Shown here: piece by piece, positions 27,585 to 37,401 of the stretch
How positions within the stretch are numbered: the first letter of the stretch is position 1
How the letters are laid out: the number at the start of each line of letters is the position of its first letter
NCBI RefSeq assembly: GCF_002886045.1
Contig: NZ_CP025791.1
Coordinates: forward strand, 1-64,000
Direction of reading: 5' to 3'
Origin: Flavivirga eckloniae
GTDB taxonomy: Bacteria; Bacteroidota; Bacteroidia; Flavobacteriales; Flavobacteriaceae
DNA: 64,000 nt
Position numbers and translations under genes: made by a program
Notes under the pieces: generated by a model
The model's input: only the letters and a program-made list of their open reading frames with translations
Database searches by the model: none
What the model was told of the DNA's origin: nothing

Positions 27585-28511
27585 TTAGAAATATCTTGGT
27601 GATTTTAACTTAGAACTTAAGAACTTAAATTCGTATATAAGCAATATCTCATGCGTTCCAGTAGTATATCTGGCTATGTCTGAAATAGGCTTTTCGTAAG
27701 CATATCCTAAACGTAGTTGTCTTGAAACTTGAAAGTCTACAATACCACCTATGGCAGCGGCTTGCTCATTTATTCTATAGGATCCGCCTAACCAAAACTT
27801 TTCCCTGTATAAGAAATTAGCTGTAAGATCGAAAGATAGGGGAGCACCATTGGTCGCTTTTATTAAACCAGCAGGCTTAAATTTAAACGAGTTACTAATA
27901 TCGAATACACCTCCTAATGTAAAGTAGTAGCTAATACGCTCTAAGGCTTTATAGTCTCCGTTTTTGTTTTCGTCTGTGCTAAGTATTCTTGGCGCAGATA
28001 ATCCGGCATAGAATCTATTTGTATGATAGTAAACACCAGCACCGATGTTAGGCGCCCAGCGGTTTTCTGTGCCACTAAAAAATGGATCTTGACTTACAGT
28101 TGGATCGTTAATGAAATCCTGATCGAAACTATAGAGTGTAGCACCACCTTTTGCTCCAAATGCAAACTTCCCTGTTCTTCCCACTGGAATACTATATGAG
28201 AAATCTGCATATAGGTACGAATAGTTTTGTGGTCCCAGATCGTCTTCAATAAAAGATAACCCTAAGCCTATTCTATCGTTTCTTAGTGGTGTGTGTATTG
28301 AAAGTGTTTGGGTAATAGGTCCACCTTTAAAACCAACCCATTGGCTTCTGTGCAATCCAACAATGCTTAATGCTTCTCTACTTCCTGCATAAGCTGGATT
28401 TATTGAGATTGTATTGTACATATACTGGGTGAATTGCGGTAATTGTTGTGCAATTCCAACCGTACAGCTTAACAATGCAATAGCTATTATGTTATGTTTT
28501 ATAAGTCTCAT
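27585..28511 (-). CDS. sprF: PorP/SprF-family T9SS outer-membrane protein
   Basis: The 308-residue protein has a signal peptide (ends TVGIAQ) followed at once by LPQFTQYMYNTISINPAYAG, the signature of the PorP/SprF family. The rest is a barrel (strands such as GLGLSFIEDDLGPQNYSYLYADF). In Flavobacterium johnsoniae SprF is needed to export the adhesin SprB encoded just upstream. The gene here is 10 bases after a large type-B-CTD adhesin gene, so it should serve that cargo. The symbol marks the family and context, not proven orthology. Confidence 0.88.
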   Translation of the reverse strand: MRLIKHNIIAIALLSCTVGIAQQLPQFTQYMYNTISINPAYAGSREALSIVGLHRSQWVGFKGGPITQTLSIHTPLRNDRIGLGLSFIEDDLGPQNYSYLYADFSYSIPVGRTGKFAFGAKGGATLYSFDQDFINDPTVSQDPFFSGTENRWAPNIGAGVYYHTNRFYAGLSAPRILSTDENKNGDYKALERISYYFTLGGVFDISNSFKFKPAGLIKATNGAPLSFDLTANFLYREKFWLGGSYRINEQAAAIGGIVDFQVSRQLRLGYAYEKPISDIARYTTGTHEILLIYEFKFLSSKLKSPRYF

Positions 28512-28521
28512 AGGTTATGTT

Positions 28522-31500
28522 TTATTTGGTTCCTAAGTAAACAGGTCCTGTAATAGGATTCAAGCCACTATTCAGTAATTTTATTATATAGTAATATGTT
28601 CCGTTAGGGACTTTTCCGGCAGATCCTATAGATCCGTTACCGGTAGTTCCATTCCAATCGTTTTGATAGTTACCGGATTCGTACACTAAAGCACCCCATC
28701 TGTTAAAGATTTGAACTTCATACTGGAATCCGCATAATTCAATTCCGGAAATTTCGAAATATTCATTATATGCATCACCATTCGGAGTTACAGCTTTCGA
28801 TACGACTACATCATTTTCACCACAAGGTAATACCACACAATCGGCATGTACATTCATGGTAATTTCTGTAACACTAATACAACCTTGATCGGTAGTTGTG
28901 TATTTGAATTCATAATCTATTCCACCACTTTCTGGTAAGAAATCCAAGCTTAATTCAAGTCCGCTAGGATCGAATACGTTACCGTTTAGTATTGCGGCAG
29001 TATCGCCTTCTAACATTTCCCAAGTACCATTTTTATTAAGGTCTGCAGGTAATAAATCATTCATGTTTATAGCACCTTCGTCATAACACCAGTCTGGTGC
29101 AACTATTTCGGTAACTACTTCGTCTAGCGCTACATTAAGTGTTTGCGTATATATTGCTTCATTGTTGCATTCGTCTCTAACCGTCCACGTTCTAACAATT
29201 TCGTAATCTACAAAAGCATTTTCGTCAAATGAGTTTGTTTCGTTAAATACTACGATAATATTTGTTGAACAATTATCGGTAAAGCTTAATTCTGGTGCAT
29301 CTGGTATATCTGTACAACTTACATCTAATGTTTCATCAAAAGTAGATGTAGGCACAGGTGCCGTTGTATCCTGTACAGTAATAATTTGTGTGTGTGTTGT
29401 TGTTAAACCACATTCGTCTGTAGCCGTCCAGGTACGTGCTATGAAATAATTATTAGGACAGTCTCCATCTGTTCTTGAATCTTGGACTGTAACTGTAGCA
29501 TCGCCACAATTGTCTGTAGCTGTTAATGTTTCTGCCGTTGGTATGGCATCACATTCTACAGTTATAGCATCACTTGGAAGTGGTGTATCAAAAACTGGAG
29601 GTACTGTATCTTCAACGTTTATTATTTGCGTGTGTGTTGTTGTTAAGCCACATTCGTCTGTAGCTGTCCAAGTACGTGCAATTCTGTATGTGTTAGGACA
29701 ACTACCATTTGTTCTTACATCGTTTACTGTAACTGTAGCGTCGCCACAGCTATCTGTAGCTGTTAATGTTTCTGCAACAGGAACAGCGTCACATTGTACA
29801 GTTTGAACCAATTCAGGTAGTGTACCTTCAAATTCTGGAGGCGTTATGTCTTGAACTGTTATTGTTTGAATATGGGTATTGGTTAAACCACAATCGTCTG
29901 TTGCAACCCATGTACGGGTAATGGTATAGTTGTTTGGACAGTTGCCATTTGTTCTCGCTTCGGTAAATTCAACGGTAGCATTCCCACAATTATCTGTAGC
30001 TGTTAATGTTACAGCTGCTGGCACTGTACTACATTCAACTGTTATGTCTTGCGGTAGTTGTTCAACAAAATCTGGAGCTATACTATCTGATGTTGAAATT
30101 TCTTGTTGCGCAGAGGCTACATTTCCACAAGCATCTGTTGCTGTCCAGGTTCTAACGATTTTAAACGTACCAGAACATGCGCCATCTTCTCTAACATCTA
30201 CAAACGTTATGATAGGGTTAGGGTCGCAGTTATCTGTTGCTGTAGCATTACCAAATGCTAATGGTGTTAAATCATCACTACATTCTGCTGTTTGATTAGC
30301 AGGTAAGGTTAATACAGGTGGAGTAACGTCATCAATAATAATGTTTTGAGTGACGTTGGTTATATTGCCACACTCATCTGTAATACTATATGTTCTAGTA
30401 ATGGTTTCTGCACAGGTATTGTTATCTGATACTTCAGAAACAAAAACAACGCTAAGATTGTCAGCAATCGTACAATTATCTGTTTCTCCAATAACCACAT
30501 TAATATCTGGAGCTGGTACATCGTCTAAACATTCTACCGTAATATCAGCCGGATTAGACACTGTAGGAGGTGTCGTATCGTTTACGTTTATAGTCTGAGT
30601 CGCCGTAACGGAGTTGTTACATGCGTCGGTGATCGTATATGTTCTTGTCACGACAATCGGGCATGTCCCCGCAGCACTGTCGGAGTTTGTAACGGTAAGG
30701 TCAGCATCTGCGGTACAGTTGTCCCCGATAACAAGACCAAGCGCTTCAAGGGCGGCCACATCTGTTGCCGGAGCCGTAGCATCTGCAGAGGTACATCCCT
30801 CTACCGTAGACTCTGGAATAGAGCCGGTAGCTGTTGGATCCTGATCGTCGTTAACGATTATGTTCTGGGTCACAAATATCTGGTTGTCACAGATATCCGT
30901 AACGCTGTATGTTCTAGTAATGGTCTCGGGACACGTATTGCCGTCCGATGCGTCCGATACGAATGCCACAGCGGGCGTTCCCTGGTTGTCAGCCTCGTCG
31001 GTCACCACGTCCACGTTGGGAGCAGGCACGTCGTCGATACACTGTACGTTTATGTCCGCAGGGTTAGAAGCGGTAGGCATTATAGGGTCCGTAATAAGTA
31101 TGGTCTGTGTCACTGTGATCGAGTTGCCGCACTGGTCTGTCACGCTATAAGTCCTTGTAATGGTCTCAGGACAGTTCCCGTTGTCGGATACGTCCGATAC
31201 ATGTGCCACCGTAGGCGGTACCGTGCAATTGTCCGCTTCGTCGATAACCACTGTTACATCCGGAGCCGGAACCGGTCCACCTGGTACTGATATCGTATCC
31301 GGGTTTGATGCCGTAGGGTCCGTCGTATCGTTTACGTTTATGGTCTGTGTTGCGGTAACGGAGTTGTTACACGCATCTGTGATGGTGTATGTTCTTGTTA
31401 CGACAATCGGGCAAGTACCCGCAGCACTGTCGGAGTTTGTAACGGTAAGGTCAGCATCTGCGGTACAGTTGTCACCGATAACAAGTCCGAGCGCCTCAAG

Positions 31501-34500
31501 GGCGGCCACGTCCGTTGCAGGCGCGGTAGCATCTGCAGCGGTACATCCCTCTACCGTAGACTCTGGAATAGAGCCGGTAGCTGTTGGATCCTGATCGTCG
31601 TTCACGATTATGTTCTGGGTCACAAATATCTGGTTGTCACAGATATCCGTAACGCTGTATGTTCTTGTAATGGTCTCTGGACAGGTATTACCATCCGATG
31701 CGTCCGATACGAATGCCACAGCGGGCGTTCCCTGGTTGTCAGCCTCGTCGGTCACCACGTCCACGTTGGGAGCAGGCACGTCGTCGATGCACTGTACGTT
31801 TATGTCCGCAGGGTTAGAAGCCGTAGGCATTATAGGGTCGGTAATAAGTATGGTCTGTGTCACTGTGATCGAGTTGCCGCACTGGTCCGTCACACTATAG
31901 GTCCTTGTAATGGTCTCGGGACAGTTTCCGTTGTCGGATACGTCGGATACATGTGCCACCGTAGGCGGTACCGTGCAATTGTCCGCTTCGTCAATAACTA
32001 CTGTTACATCTGGAGCAGGGACCGGTCCACCTGGTACGGATATCGTATCCGGGTTTGAGGCCGTAGGGTCCGTCGTATCGTTAACGTTTATGGTCTGTGT
32101 CGCGGTAACGGAGTTGTTACACGCGTCGGTGATGGTATATGTTCTTGTTACGACAATCGGGCATGTCCCCGCAGCACTGTCCGAGTTTGTAACGGTAAGG
32201 TCAGCATCGGCTGTACAGTTGTCACCGATAACAAGTCCGAGCGCCTCAAGGGCGGCCACGTCTGTTGCAGGTGCGGTAGCATCTGCAGCGGTACATCCCT
32301 CTACCGTAGACTCTGGAATAGAGCCGGTAGCTGTTGGATCCTGATCGTCGTTCACGATTATGTTCTGGGTCACAAATATCTGGTTGTCACAGATATCCGT
32401 AACGCTGTATGTTCTTGTAATGGTCTCTGGACAGGTATTACCATCCGATGCGTCCGATACGAATGCCACAGCGGGCGTTCCCTGGTTGTCAGCCTCGTCG
32501 GTCACCACGTCCACGTTGGGAGCAGGCACGTCGTCGATACACTGTACGTTTATGTCCGCAGGGTTAGAAGCGGTAGGCATTATAGGGTCCGTAATAAGTA
32601 TGGTCTGTGTCACTGTGATCGAGTTACCGCACTGGTCCGTCACACTATAAGTCCTTGTAATGGTCTCAGGACAGTTCCCGTTGTCGGATACGTCCGATAC
32701 ATGTGCCACCGTAGGCGGTACCGTGCAATTGTCCGCTTCGTCGATAACCACTGTTACATCTGGAGCAGGGACCGGTCCACCTGGTACGGATATCGTATCC
32801 GGGTTTGAGGCCGTAGGGTCCGTCGTATCGTTTACGTTTATGGTCTGTGTCGCGGTAACGGAGTTGTTACACGCGTCTGTGATGGTATATGTTCTTGTTA
32901 CGACAATCGGGCATGTCCCCGCAGCACTGTCCGAGTTTGTAACGGTAAGGTCAGCATCGGCTGTACAGTTGTCGCCGATAACAAGTCCGAGCGCCTCAAG
33001 GGCGGCCACGTCCGTTGCAGGTGCGGTAGCATCCGCAGCGGTACATCCCTCTACCGTAGACTCTGGAATAGAGCCGGTAGCTGTTGGATCCTGATCGTCG
33101 TTCACGATTATGTTCTGGGTCACAAATATCTGGTTGTCACAGATATCCGTAACGCTGTATGTTCTTGTAATGGTCTCTGGACAGGTATTACCATCCGATG
33201 CGTCCGATACGAATGCCACAGCGGGCGTTCCCTGGTTGTCAGCCTCGTCGGTCACCACGTCCACGTTGGGAGCAGGCACGTCGTCGATACACTGTACGTT
33301 TATGTCCGCAGGGTTAGAAGCGGTAGGCATTATAGGGTCCGTAATAAGTATGGTCTGTGTCACTGTGATCGAGTTGCCGCACTGGTCCGTCACACTATAG
33401 GTCCTTGTAATGGTCTCGGGACAGTTCCCGTTGTCGGATACGTCGGATACATGTGCCACCGTAGGCGGTACCGTGCAATTGTCCGCTTCGTCGATAACCA
33501 CTGTTACATCTGGAGCCGGAACCGGTCCACCTGGTACGGTTATCGTATCCGGGTTTGATGCCGTAGGGTCTGTCGTATCGTTTACGTTTATGATCTGTGT
33601 TGCGGTAACGGAGTTGTTACACGCGTCGGTGATGGTATATGTTCTTGTCACGACAATCGGGCATGTCCCCGCAGCACTGTCCGAGTTTGTAACGGTAAGG
33701 TCAGCATCGGCGGTACAGTTGTCGCCGATAACAAGTCCGAGCGCCTCAAGGGCGGCCACGTCCGTTGCAGGCGCGGTAGCATCCGCAGCGGTACATCCCT
33801 CTATCGTGGATTCTGGAATAGAGCCAGTAGCTGTAGGGTTTTGTGTGTCGTCAATATTAATAGTTTGCGTAGCTGTAGTTTCGTTATCACACTCATCTGT
33901 AATGGTATAAGTTCTAGTTACTATAACTGGACATGTGCCGGTAGCACTATCAGAACTGGTTACCACAAGGTTAGCATCATCTGTACAATTATCGCCAATA
34001 GTAAGCCCTAAAGCTTCCAAAGCTGCTACTGTGCTAACAGGTGCTGTAGCGTCTGCCGCTGTACATCCTTCTATAGTAGATTCAGCTATATTTCCAGAAA
34101 CAACAGGTGCTTCAGTATCGTCTACATTTATAGTTTGAGTTGCTGTAACAAAGTTGTCGCAAGCATCTGTAATGGTGTAAGTTCTAGTCACGATAATTGG
34201 GCAAGTTCCAGTTGCACTATCAGAACTTGTTACTACAAGGTCTGCATCAGCGGTACAATTGTCACCAATAGTAAGACCGAGAGCTTCTAAAGCAGCCACA
34301 GTATTAACTGGAGCTGTAGCATCGGTAGCCGTACAACCTTCTACTGTAGTTTCAGTAATTGAACCTGTAGCAGTTGGTACCTCGTCATCGTTAACTGTAA
34401 TGGTTTGTGTAACATTTATGGAGTTACCACAATCGTCTGTTACGCTATATGTTCTTGTTATAACTTCCGGGCAAGTATTTCCATCGGATGCATCAGATAC

Positions 34501-36381
34501 GTGAGCTACAACAGGAGCTATGCCTGAATTGTCAGCTTCATCTATAACAACCGTAATGTCCGGTGTTGGTACGTCGTCTATACATTGTACATTAATAGGT
34601 GCAGGATTACTTGCAGTAGGAGGTTCATTAACATAGTCTAAATATTCGATAGGAATTATACTTGGTCCTGGTATTGGGTCTCCTATACAAAGCCCCGAGG
34701 TTTCATATCCTTGAATTAAGTCTAAATTAAATGGTTGACCGGATGTTGCTCCAACACCACTAATGGTTCCATTAACAGCTACATTTGGATCGAAACCAGG
34801 GTCTGTTAAAATAGAACAATTTGTAGTTACTGTTAATGAAAAACTTAAATCTGCAAGAACAGTATCTGGATCTGTAGGCACTGGTAGGGTACCTATGTTC
34901 CATACTATGGCACCATTTGCACCTATATTCGGATCGAAAGATGGAACATTTGGATTTGTAATTGGTGTTAACGGTGGGTATATGTTATAATTTATATTTA
35001 AATTATTCTGATTTACAGATTCTGGAAGGGGTATTGTAATAGTTGTATTATTAGTAGCCTCGGTTCCTGTATTCTTTATTTCAATAGCATAGGCCGCATT
35101 ATCGTCTGGCTCTAATGATCCATTGGTATTACTTGGCGGGTTACCATTTATTGAGGTATTTGCTAAGATTCCTTCTGGTTCTGGTACATAGGCATCAACC
35201 GCAAAGGTTACATTAAAGATAATGTAAGTATCTAATGTAGAACCGTATCTAAATCGTGTAAATGTTTTATTGTTTGGAATTATAGTATTTCCTGTATTAT
35301 CTATATTAAACATGGCAATATCTAACCCCGTGTTATTTAGTAAATTAGGGTTTCTCGCATTACCACCGGTAACAATAGAAGAATTGAAAAAGTTATTTGT
35401 ACTATTATTGGTATGTGATAGTAATTGATAACTGTTGTTATTTAAAGTTGCCAGGTTATTAGGGTCGTCATCACCATCAGGAATTATTATTTCAAAAGTA
35501 TCACCAGTCCAAGGCACATCACCTTCACCAGCCATTAATCCTAATTTAAGGTTAACATCTCCACTTTGTACGGCATTAAACCCGTTCACGTCTATAGTAA
35601 AATCGGCAACACCATTTGTTACGTATGCATGTCCGTCAAAAACAGTGATATCTCTCCAATTCATTTTAGAATTTTCGTAAACAACAACCATACCCCAACC
35701 TCCGTAGAAACCGGTTCCATCGGCGTTACCTTCTCTTGTTGCTACATCTGCAACAAAGTATTCACCAATACCATTGTTTACTACATAGTCAGTAACTTCT
35801 GTATAGGCAGAATACATATTACCATCTGTTCCGGACGGATAATAGATATTGGTAGGACTGGCTGTGATTTCAGTATAGCCAGCAGAAGAAGGCCCTTTTA
35901 TTAATACTTTTCTTTTATCTAGGGTTTTTGTGATACCATTTTTTGTAACCTCAAATGTGTCAGAATCTGATTCTCCATCACCAAAGGCTCTACCTGTCCA
36001 GTATAATCCGGCAAAAATAATATTTGAACATTCTGGAATGGCACCATTTTCTGTTGAAAAGGTTACTGTTGCAGAAGATGAGTTAAACGTGTCGTTTCCT
36101 GGTACTGCTGTACCATCCACATCGACATATCTTACATCTTCAAAATTAGAACCTCCATCGGAATAGTCTACCATAGTAATGTTTGTATTACCTACCATGG
36201 TAAAATCTCCTTTAACGTTATACATTGTTGATGAAGGAGGAATGGTTGACGTTCTTGGTGTGAACTCAACTCTAACCTGACCATAACTACTAAAAACTGT
36301 AGATGCAAGTAAAATAGCCATAGCCAAAACCTTTTGGTTTTTGGATGATAAAGCTTTAATTGTAGTGTATAGTTTTTTCAT
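28522..36381 (-). CDS. Giant SprB-like surface adhesin with HYR-type repeats and T9SS type B sorting domain
   Basis: The 2619-residue protein has a signal peptide (about 1-34, ends VFSSYGQ), then an N-terminal region of about 560 residues with beta-rich adhesin-like parts (CSNIIFAGLYWTGRAFGD; NTGTEATNNTTITIPLPES). From about 590 to 2430 it is a string of about 80-residue HYR-like modules, many with four cysteines (NCTADADLTVTNSD, then TRTYTITDACNNSVTATQ). The last 90 residues, from SKAVTPNGDAYNEYFEI and FNRWGALVYES, are a T9SS type B domain. Residues about 848-1937 come from near-identical 750-bp DNA repeats. It is a likely motility or attachment adhesin, by analogy with SprB. Confidence 0.88.
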   Translation of the reverse strand: MKKLYTTIKALSSKNQKVLAMAILLASTVFSSYGQVRVEFTPRTSTIPPSSTMYNVKGDFTMVGNTNITMVDYSDGGSNFEDVRYVDVDGTAVPGNDTFNSSSATVTFSTENGAIPECSNIIFAGLYWTGRAFGDGESDSDTFEVTKNGITKTLDKRKVLIKGPSSAGYTEITASPTNIYYPSGTDGNMYSAYTEVTDYVVNNGIGEYFVADVATREGNADGTGFYGGWGMVVVYENSKMNWRDITVFDGHAYVTNGVADFTIDVNGFNAVQSGDVNLKLGLMAGEGDVPWTGDTFEIIIPDGDDDPNNLATLNNNSYQLLSHTNNSTNNFFNSSIVTGGNARNPNLLNNTGLDIAMFNIDNTGNTIIPNNKTFTRFRYGSTLDTYIIFNVTFAVDAYVPEPEGILANTSINGNPPSNTNGSLEPDDNAAYAIEIKNTGTEATNNTTITIPLPESVNQNNLNINYNIYPPLTPITNPNVPSFDPNIGANGAIVWNIGTLPVPTDPDTVLADLSFSLTVTTNCSILTDPGFDPNVAVNGTISGVGATSGQPFNLDLIQGYETSGLCIGDPIPGPSIIPIEYLDYVNEPPTASNPAPINVQCIDDVPTPDITVVIDEADNSGIAPVVAHVSDASDGNTCPEVITRTYSVTDDCGNSINVTQTITVNDDEVPTATGSITETTVEGCTATDATAPVNTVAALEALGLTIGDNCTADADLVVTSSDSATGTCPIIVTRTYTITDACDNFVTATQTINVDDTEAPVVSGNIAESTIEGCTAADATAPVSTVAALEALGLTIGDNCTDDANLVVTSSDSATGTCPVIVTRTYTITDECDNETTATQTINIDDTQNPTATGSIPESTIEGCTAADATAPATDVAALEALGLVIGDNCTADADLTVTNSDSAAGTCPIVVTRTYTITDACNNSVTATQIINVNDTTDPTASNPDTITVPGGPVPAPDVTVVIDEADNCTVPPTVAHVSDVSDNGNCPETITRTYSVTDQCGNSITVTQTILITDPIMPTASNPADINVQCIDDVPAPNVDVVTDEADNQGTPAVAFVSDASDGNTCPETITRTYSVTDICDNQIFVTQNIIVNDDQDPTATGSIPESTVEGCTAADATAPATDVAALEALGLVIGDNCTADADLTVTNSDSAAGTCPIVVTRTYTITDACNNSVTATQTINVNDTTDPTASNPDTISVPGGPVPAPDVTVVIDEADNCTVPPTVAHVSDVSDNGNCPETITRTYSVTDQCGNSITVTQTILITDPIMPTASNPADINVQCIDDVPAPNVDVVTDEADNQGTPAVAFVSDASDGNTCPETITRTYSVTDICDNQIFVTQNIIVNDDQDPTATGSIPESTVEGCTAADATAPATDVAALEALGLVIGDNCTADADLTVTNSDSAAGTCPIVVTRTYTITDACNNSVTATQTINVNDTTDPTASNPDTISVPGGPVPAPDVTVVIDEADNCTVPPTVAHVSDVSDNGNCPETITRTYSVTDQCGNSITVTQTILITDPIMPTASNPADINVQCIDDVPAPNVDVVTDEADNQGTPAVAFVSDASDGNTCPETITRTYSVTDICDNQIFVTQNIIVNDDQDPTATGSIPESTVEGCTAADATAPATDVAALEALGLVIGDNCTADADLTVTNSDSAAGTCPIVVTRTYTITDACNNSVTATQTINVNDTTDPTASNPDTISVPGGPVPAPDVTVVIDEADNCTVPPTVAHVSDVSDNGNCPETITRTYSVTDQCGNSITVTQTILITDPIMPTASNPADINVQCIDDVPAPNVDVVTDEADNQGTPAVAFVSDASDGNTCPETITRTYSVTDICDNQIFVTQNIIVNDDQDPTATGSIPESTVEGCTSADATAPATDVAALEALGLVIGDNCTADADLTVTNSDSAAGTCPIVVTRTYTITDACNNSVTATQTINVNDTTPPTVSNPADITVECLDDVPAPDINVVIGETDNCTIADNLSVVFVSEVSDNNTCAETITRTYSITDECGNITNVTQNIIIDDVTPPVLTLPANQTAECSDDLTPLAFGNATATDNCDPNPIITFVDVREDGACSGTFKIVRTWTATDACGNVASAQQEISTSDSIAPDFVEQLPQDITVECSTVPAAVTLTATDNCGNATVEFTEARTNGNCPNNYTITRTWVATDDCGLTNTHIQTITVQDITPPEFEGTLPELVQTVQCDAVPVAETLTATDSCGDATVTVNDVRTNGSCPNTYRIARTWTATDECGLTTTHTQIINVEDTVPPVFDTPLPSDAITVECDAIPTAETLTATDNCGDATVTVQDSRTDGDCPNNYFIARTWTATDECGLTTTHTQIITVQDTTAPVPTSTFDETLDVSCTDIPDAPELSFTDNCSTNIIVVFNETNSFDENAFVDYEIVRTWTVRDECNNEAIYTQTLNVALDEVVTEIVAPDWCYDEGAINMNDLLPADLNKNGTWEMLEGDTAAILNGNVFDPSGLELSLDFLPESGGIDYEFKYTTTDQGCISVTEITMNVHADCVVLPCGENDVVVSKAVTPNGDAYNEYFEISGIELCGFQYEVQIFNRWGALVYESGNYQNDWNGTTGNGSIGSAGKVPNGTYYYIIKLLNSGLNPITGPVYLGTK
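30574..33840 (-). repeat. Four complete 750-bp tandem repeats plus a partial fifth, inside the adhesin gene
   Basis: The units are 30841-31590, 31591-32340, 32341-33090 and 33091-33840, with a partial copy at about 30574-30840. Each encodes 250 residues, that is three HYR-type modules, and the frame is kept. Units differ mainly at synonymous sites (for example GTCGGATACGTCCGATAC against GTCGGATACGTCGGATAC). The block is visibly more GC-rich than its flanks. In 31741-31800 I count 37 of 60 G or C, while the homologous single-copy stretch 34533-34592 has 24 of 60. Confidence 0.95.
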
Positions 36382-36410
36382 TTCTTATTCTTTTAATTGC
36401 CTGTATACTA

Positions 36411-36911
36411 TTATGATGGTCTCACTGATGTATAAAAAATTCTTATGCTATCATTTGGATTCTTTACAAATCTTTCGATCTGACTTGCGGTACAACTAAA
36501 TAGACATTTTATATAGATGTATTGCAATTGTGGAAATCCTTGGGTGTTCGATAGGTCTAAAGGCGTGTTTAAATCACTTTCGTTTTTTAGTGTAATTGTG
36601 ATTAGTTTAACACCATTATAGTTAGAATTCTGTTGGTTAAGTAAACTAAAACCGTTCGTACCTTTTAAAGAGATTCTAACTGGGGCACCTTCTCCATACT
36701 TATTTTTCAATGTGTTGTTTTCAAAATAATGCGTAGGGTGAAGTTTTTTAGAAAGATTATAAAAATCGTTTCTATTATTCGATTTTTGAACTATTTGGTT
36801 ATTTACTAATTCATAAATACCGTGTTCTTGTGCCAGGGTATTATTTGAATATAATAGGGCTGACAAGCAAAATAGTAAGGTACAAAACGTTATGATTGAT
36901 TTATTTTTCAT
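36411..36911 (-). CDS. Small secreted protein, unknown function, first gene of the spr-like operon
   Basis: The 166-residue product has a signal peptide (MKNKSIITFCTLLFCLSALL, cleavage near TLAQ). It has no family I recognise. The body is polar and beta-like, with ISLKGTNGFSLLNQQNSNYN and two cysteines near IKCLFSCTASQ. It lies 29 bases ahead of the adhesin gene. In Flavobacterium the sprB operon also begins with small secreted proteins (SprC, SprD), but I see no recognisable similarity, so no name is given. Confidence 0.65.
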   Translation of the reverse strand: MKNKSIITFCTLLFCLSALLYSNNTLAQEHGIYELVNNQIVQKSNNRNDFYNLSKKLHPTHYFENNTLKNKYGEGAPVRISLKGTNGFSLLNQQNSNYNGVKLITITLKNESDLNTPLDLSNTQGFPQLQYIYIKCLFSCTASQIERFVKNPNDSIRIFYTSVRPS

Positions 36912-37401
36912 GATTTAGTAAATTATTTTATTTAAAGACTATATATAATAAAACACCTATATGTTAAATTAGTCACACTTAGGTATCAATGTTAATTATT
37001 AAAAAAACCGATAAAAAAGTTTTTGAGGGAAAAAACTGTGAGGGATAAACATTGTTTAACAATGCTGGATTAGTGTATGGTATCGGGTTCAGGTTCATTA
37101 CTTTATAACTTTAAGTAGGTACTACAAAAAAACGCATATACAGTTATCCCTTCAAAAATATATGCTAAATCACTTATAAATTCGATTAAAAGCTTTTGAA
37201 AAACCATTAGTCGTTAATTATAAGGTTTTCATCGGTTTGCACTGTATTCGTTTGTTTATAATGGTTTGTTCTTTAATTTTTTTATGGTTAGTAATATCTT
37301 TTGTTCTATTATTTTTAGTTAATTTTATGTGCAAATAAATTGAATTTTATCGATAAAATTAATCGTTTTGTCGGTAAAATAATACATTTAATCGATTTTT
37401 T
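36912..37401. other. Divergent intergenic region between the spr-like operon and sixA
   Basis: No gene is evident in these 490 bases. It must hold the promoter of the adhesin operon on the minus strand, but no CAAANNTA box was found near 36911. A perfect 15-base inverted repeat, CATTGTTTAACAATG, lies at 37050-37064. The 21-bp phased array at 37341-37400 is listed separately. Confidence 0.6.
37341..37400 (+). promoter_or_regulatory. Three phased palindromic sites, 21 bp apart, just before sixA
   Basis: The centres lie at 37351.5 (AATTTTATCGATAAAATT, a perfect 18-base palindrome at 37343-37360), 37372.5 (TTTTGTCGGTAAAA) and 37393.5 (TTTAATCGATTTTT). Spacing is exactly 21 bp, two DNA turns, so bound dimers would line up on one face. 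A repressor or activator array is the likely reading. The last site ends at the sixA start codon. Confidence 0.6.

Noticed and set aside
30574-33840. Regular repeats that might be a CRISPR array.
   Set aside because: The unit is 750 bp, in frame and coding, without spacers.
29510-34990. A series of long open frames on the plus strand across the adhesin repeats.
   Set aside because: They are antisense to the 2619-residue gene, recur every 750 bp with the DNA repeat, lack family features, and arise from the codon pattern of the modules.
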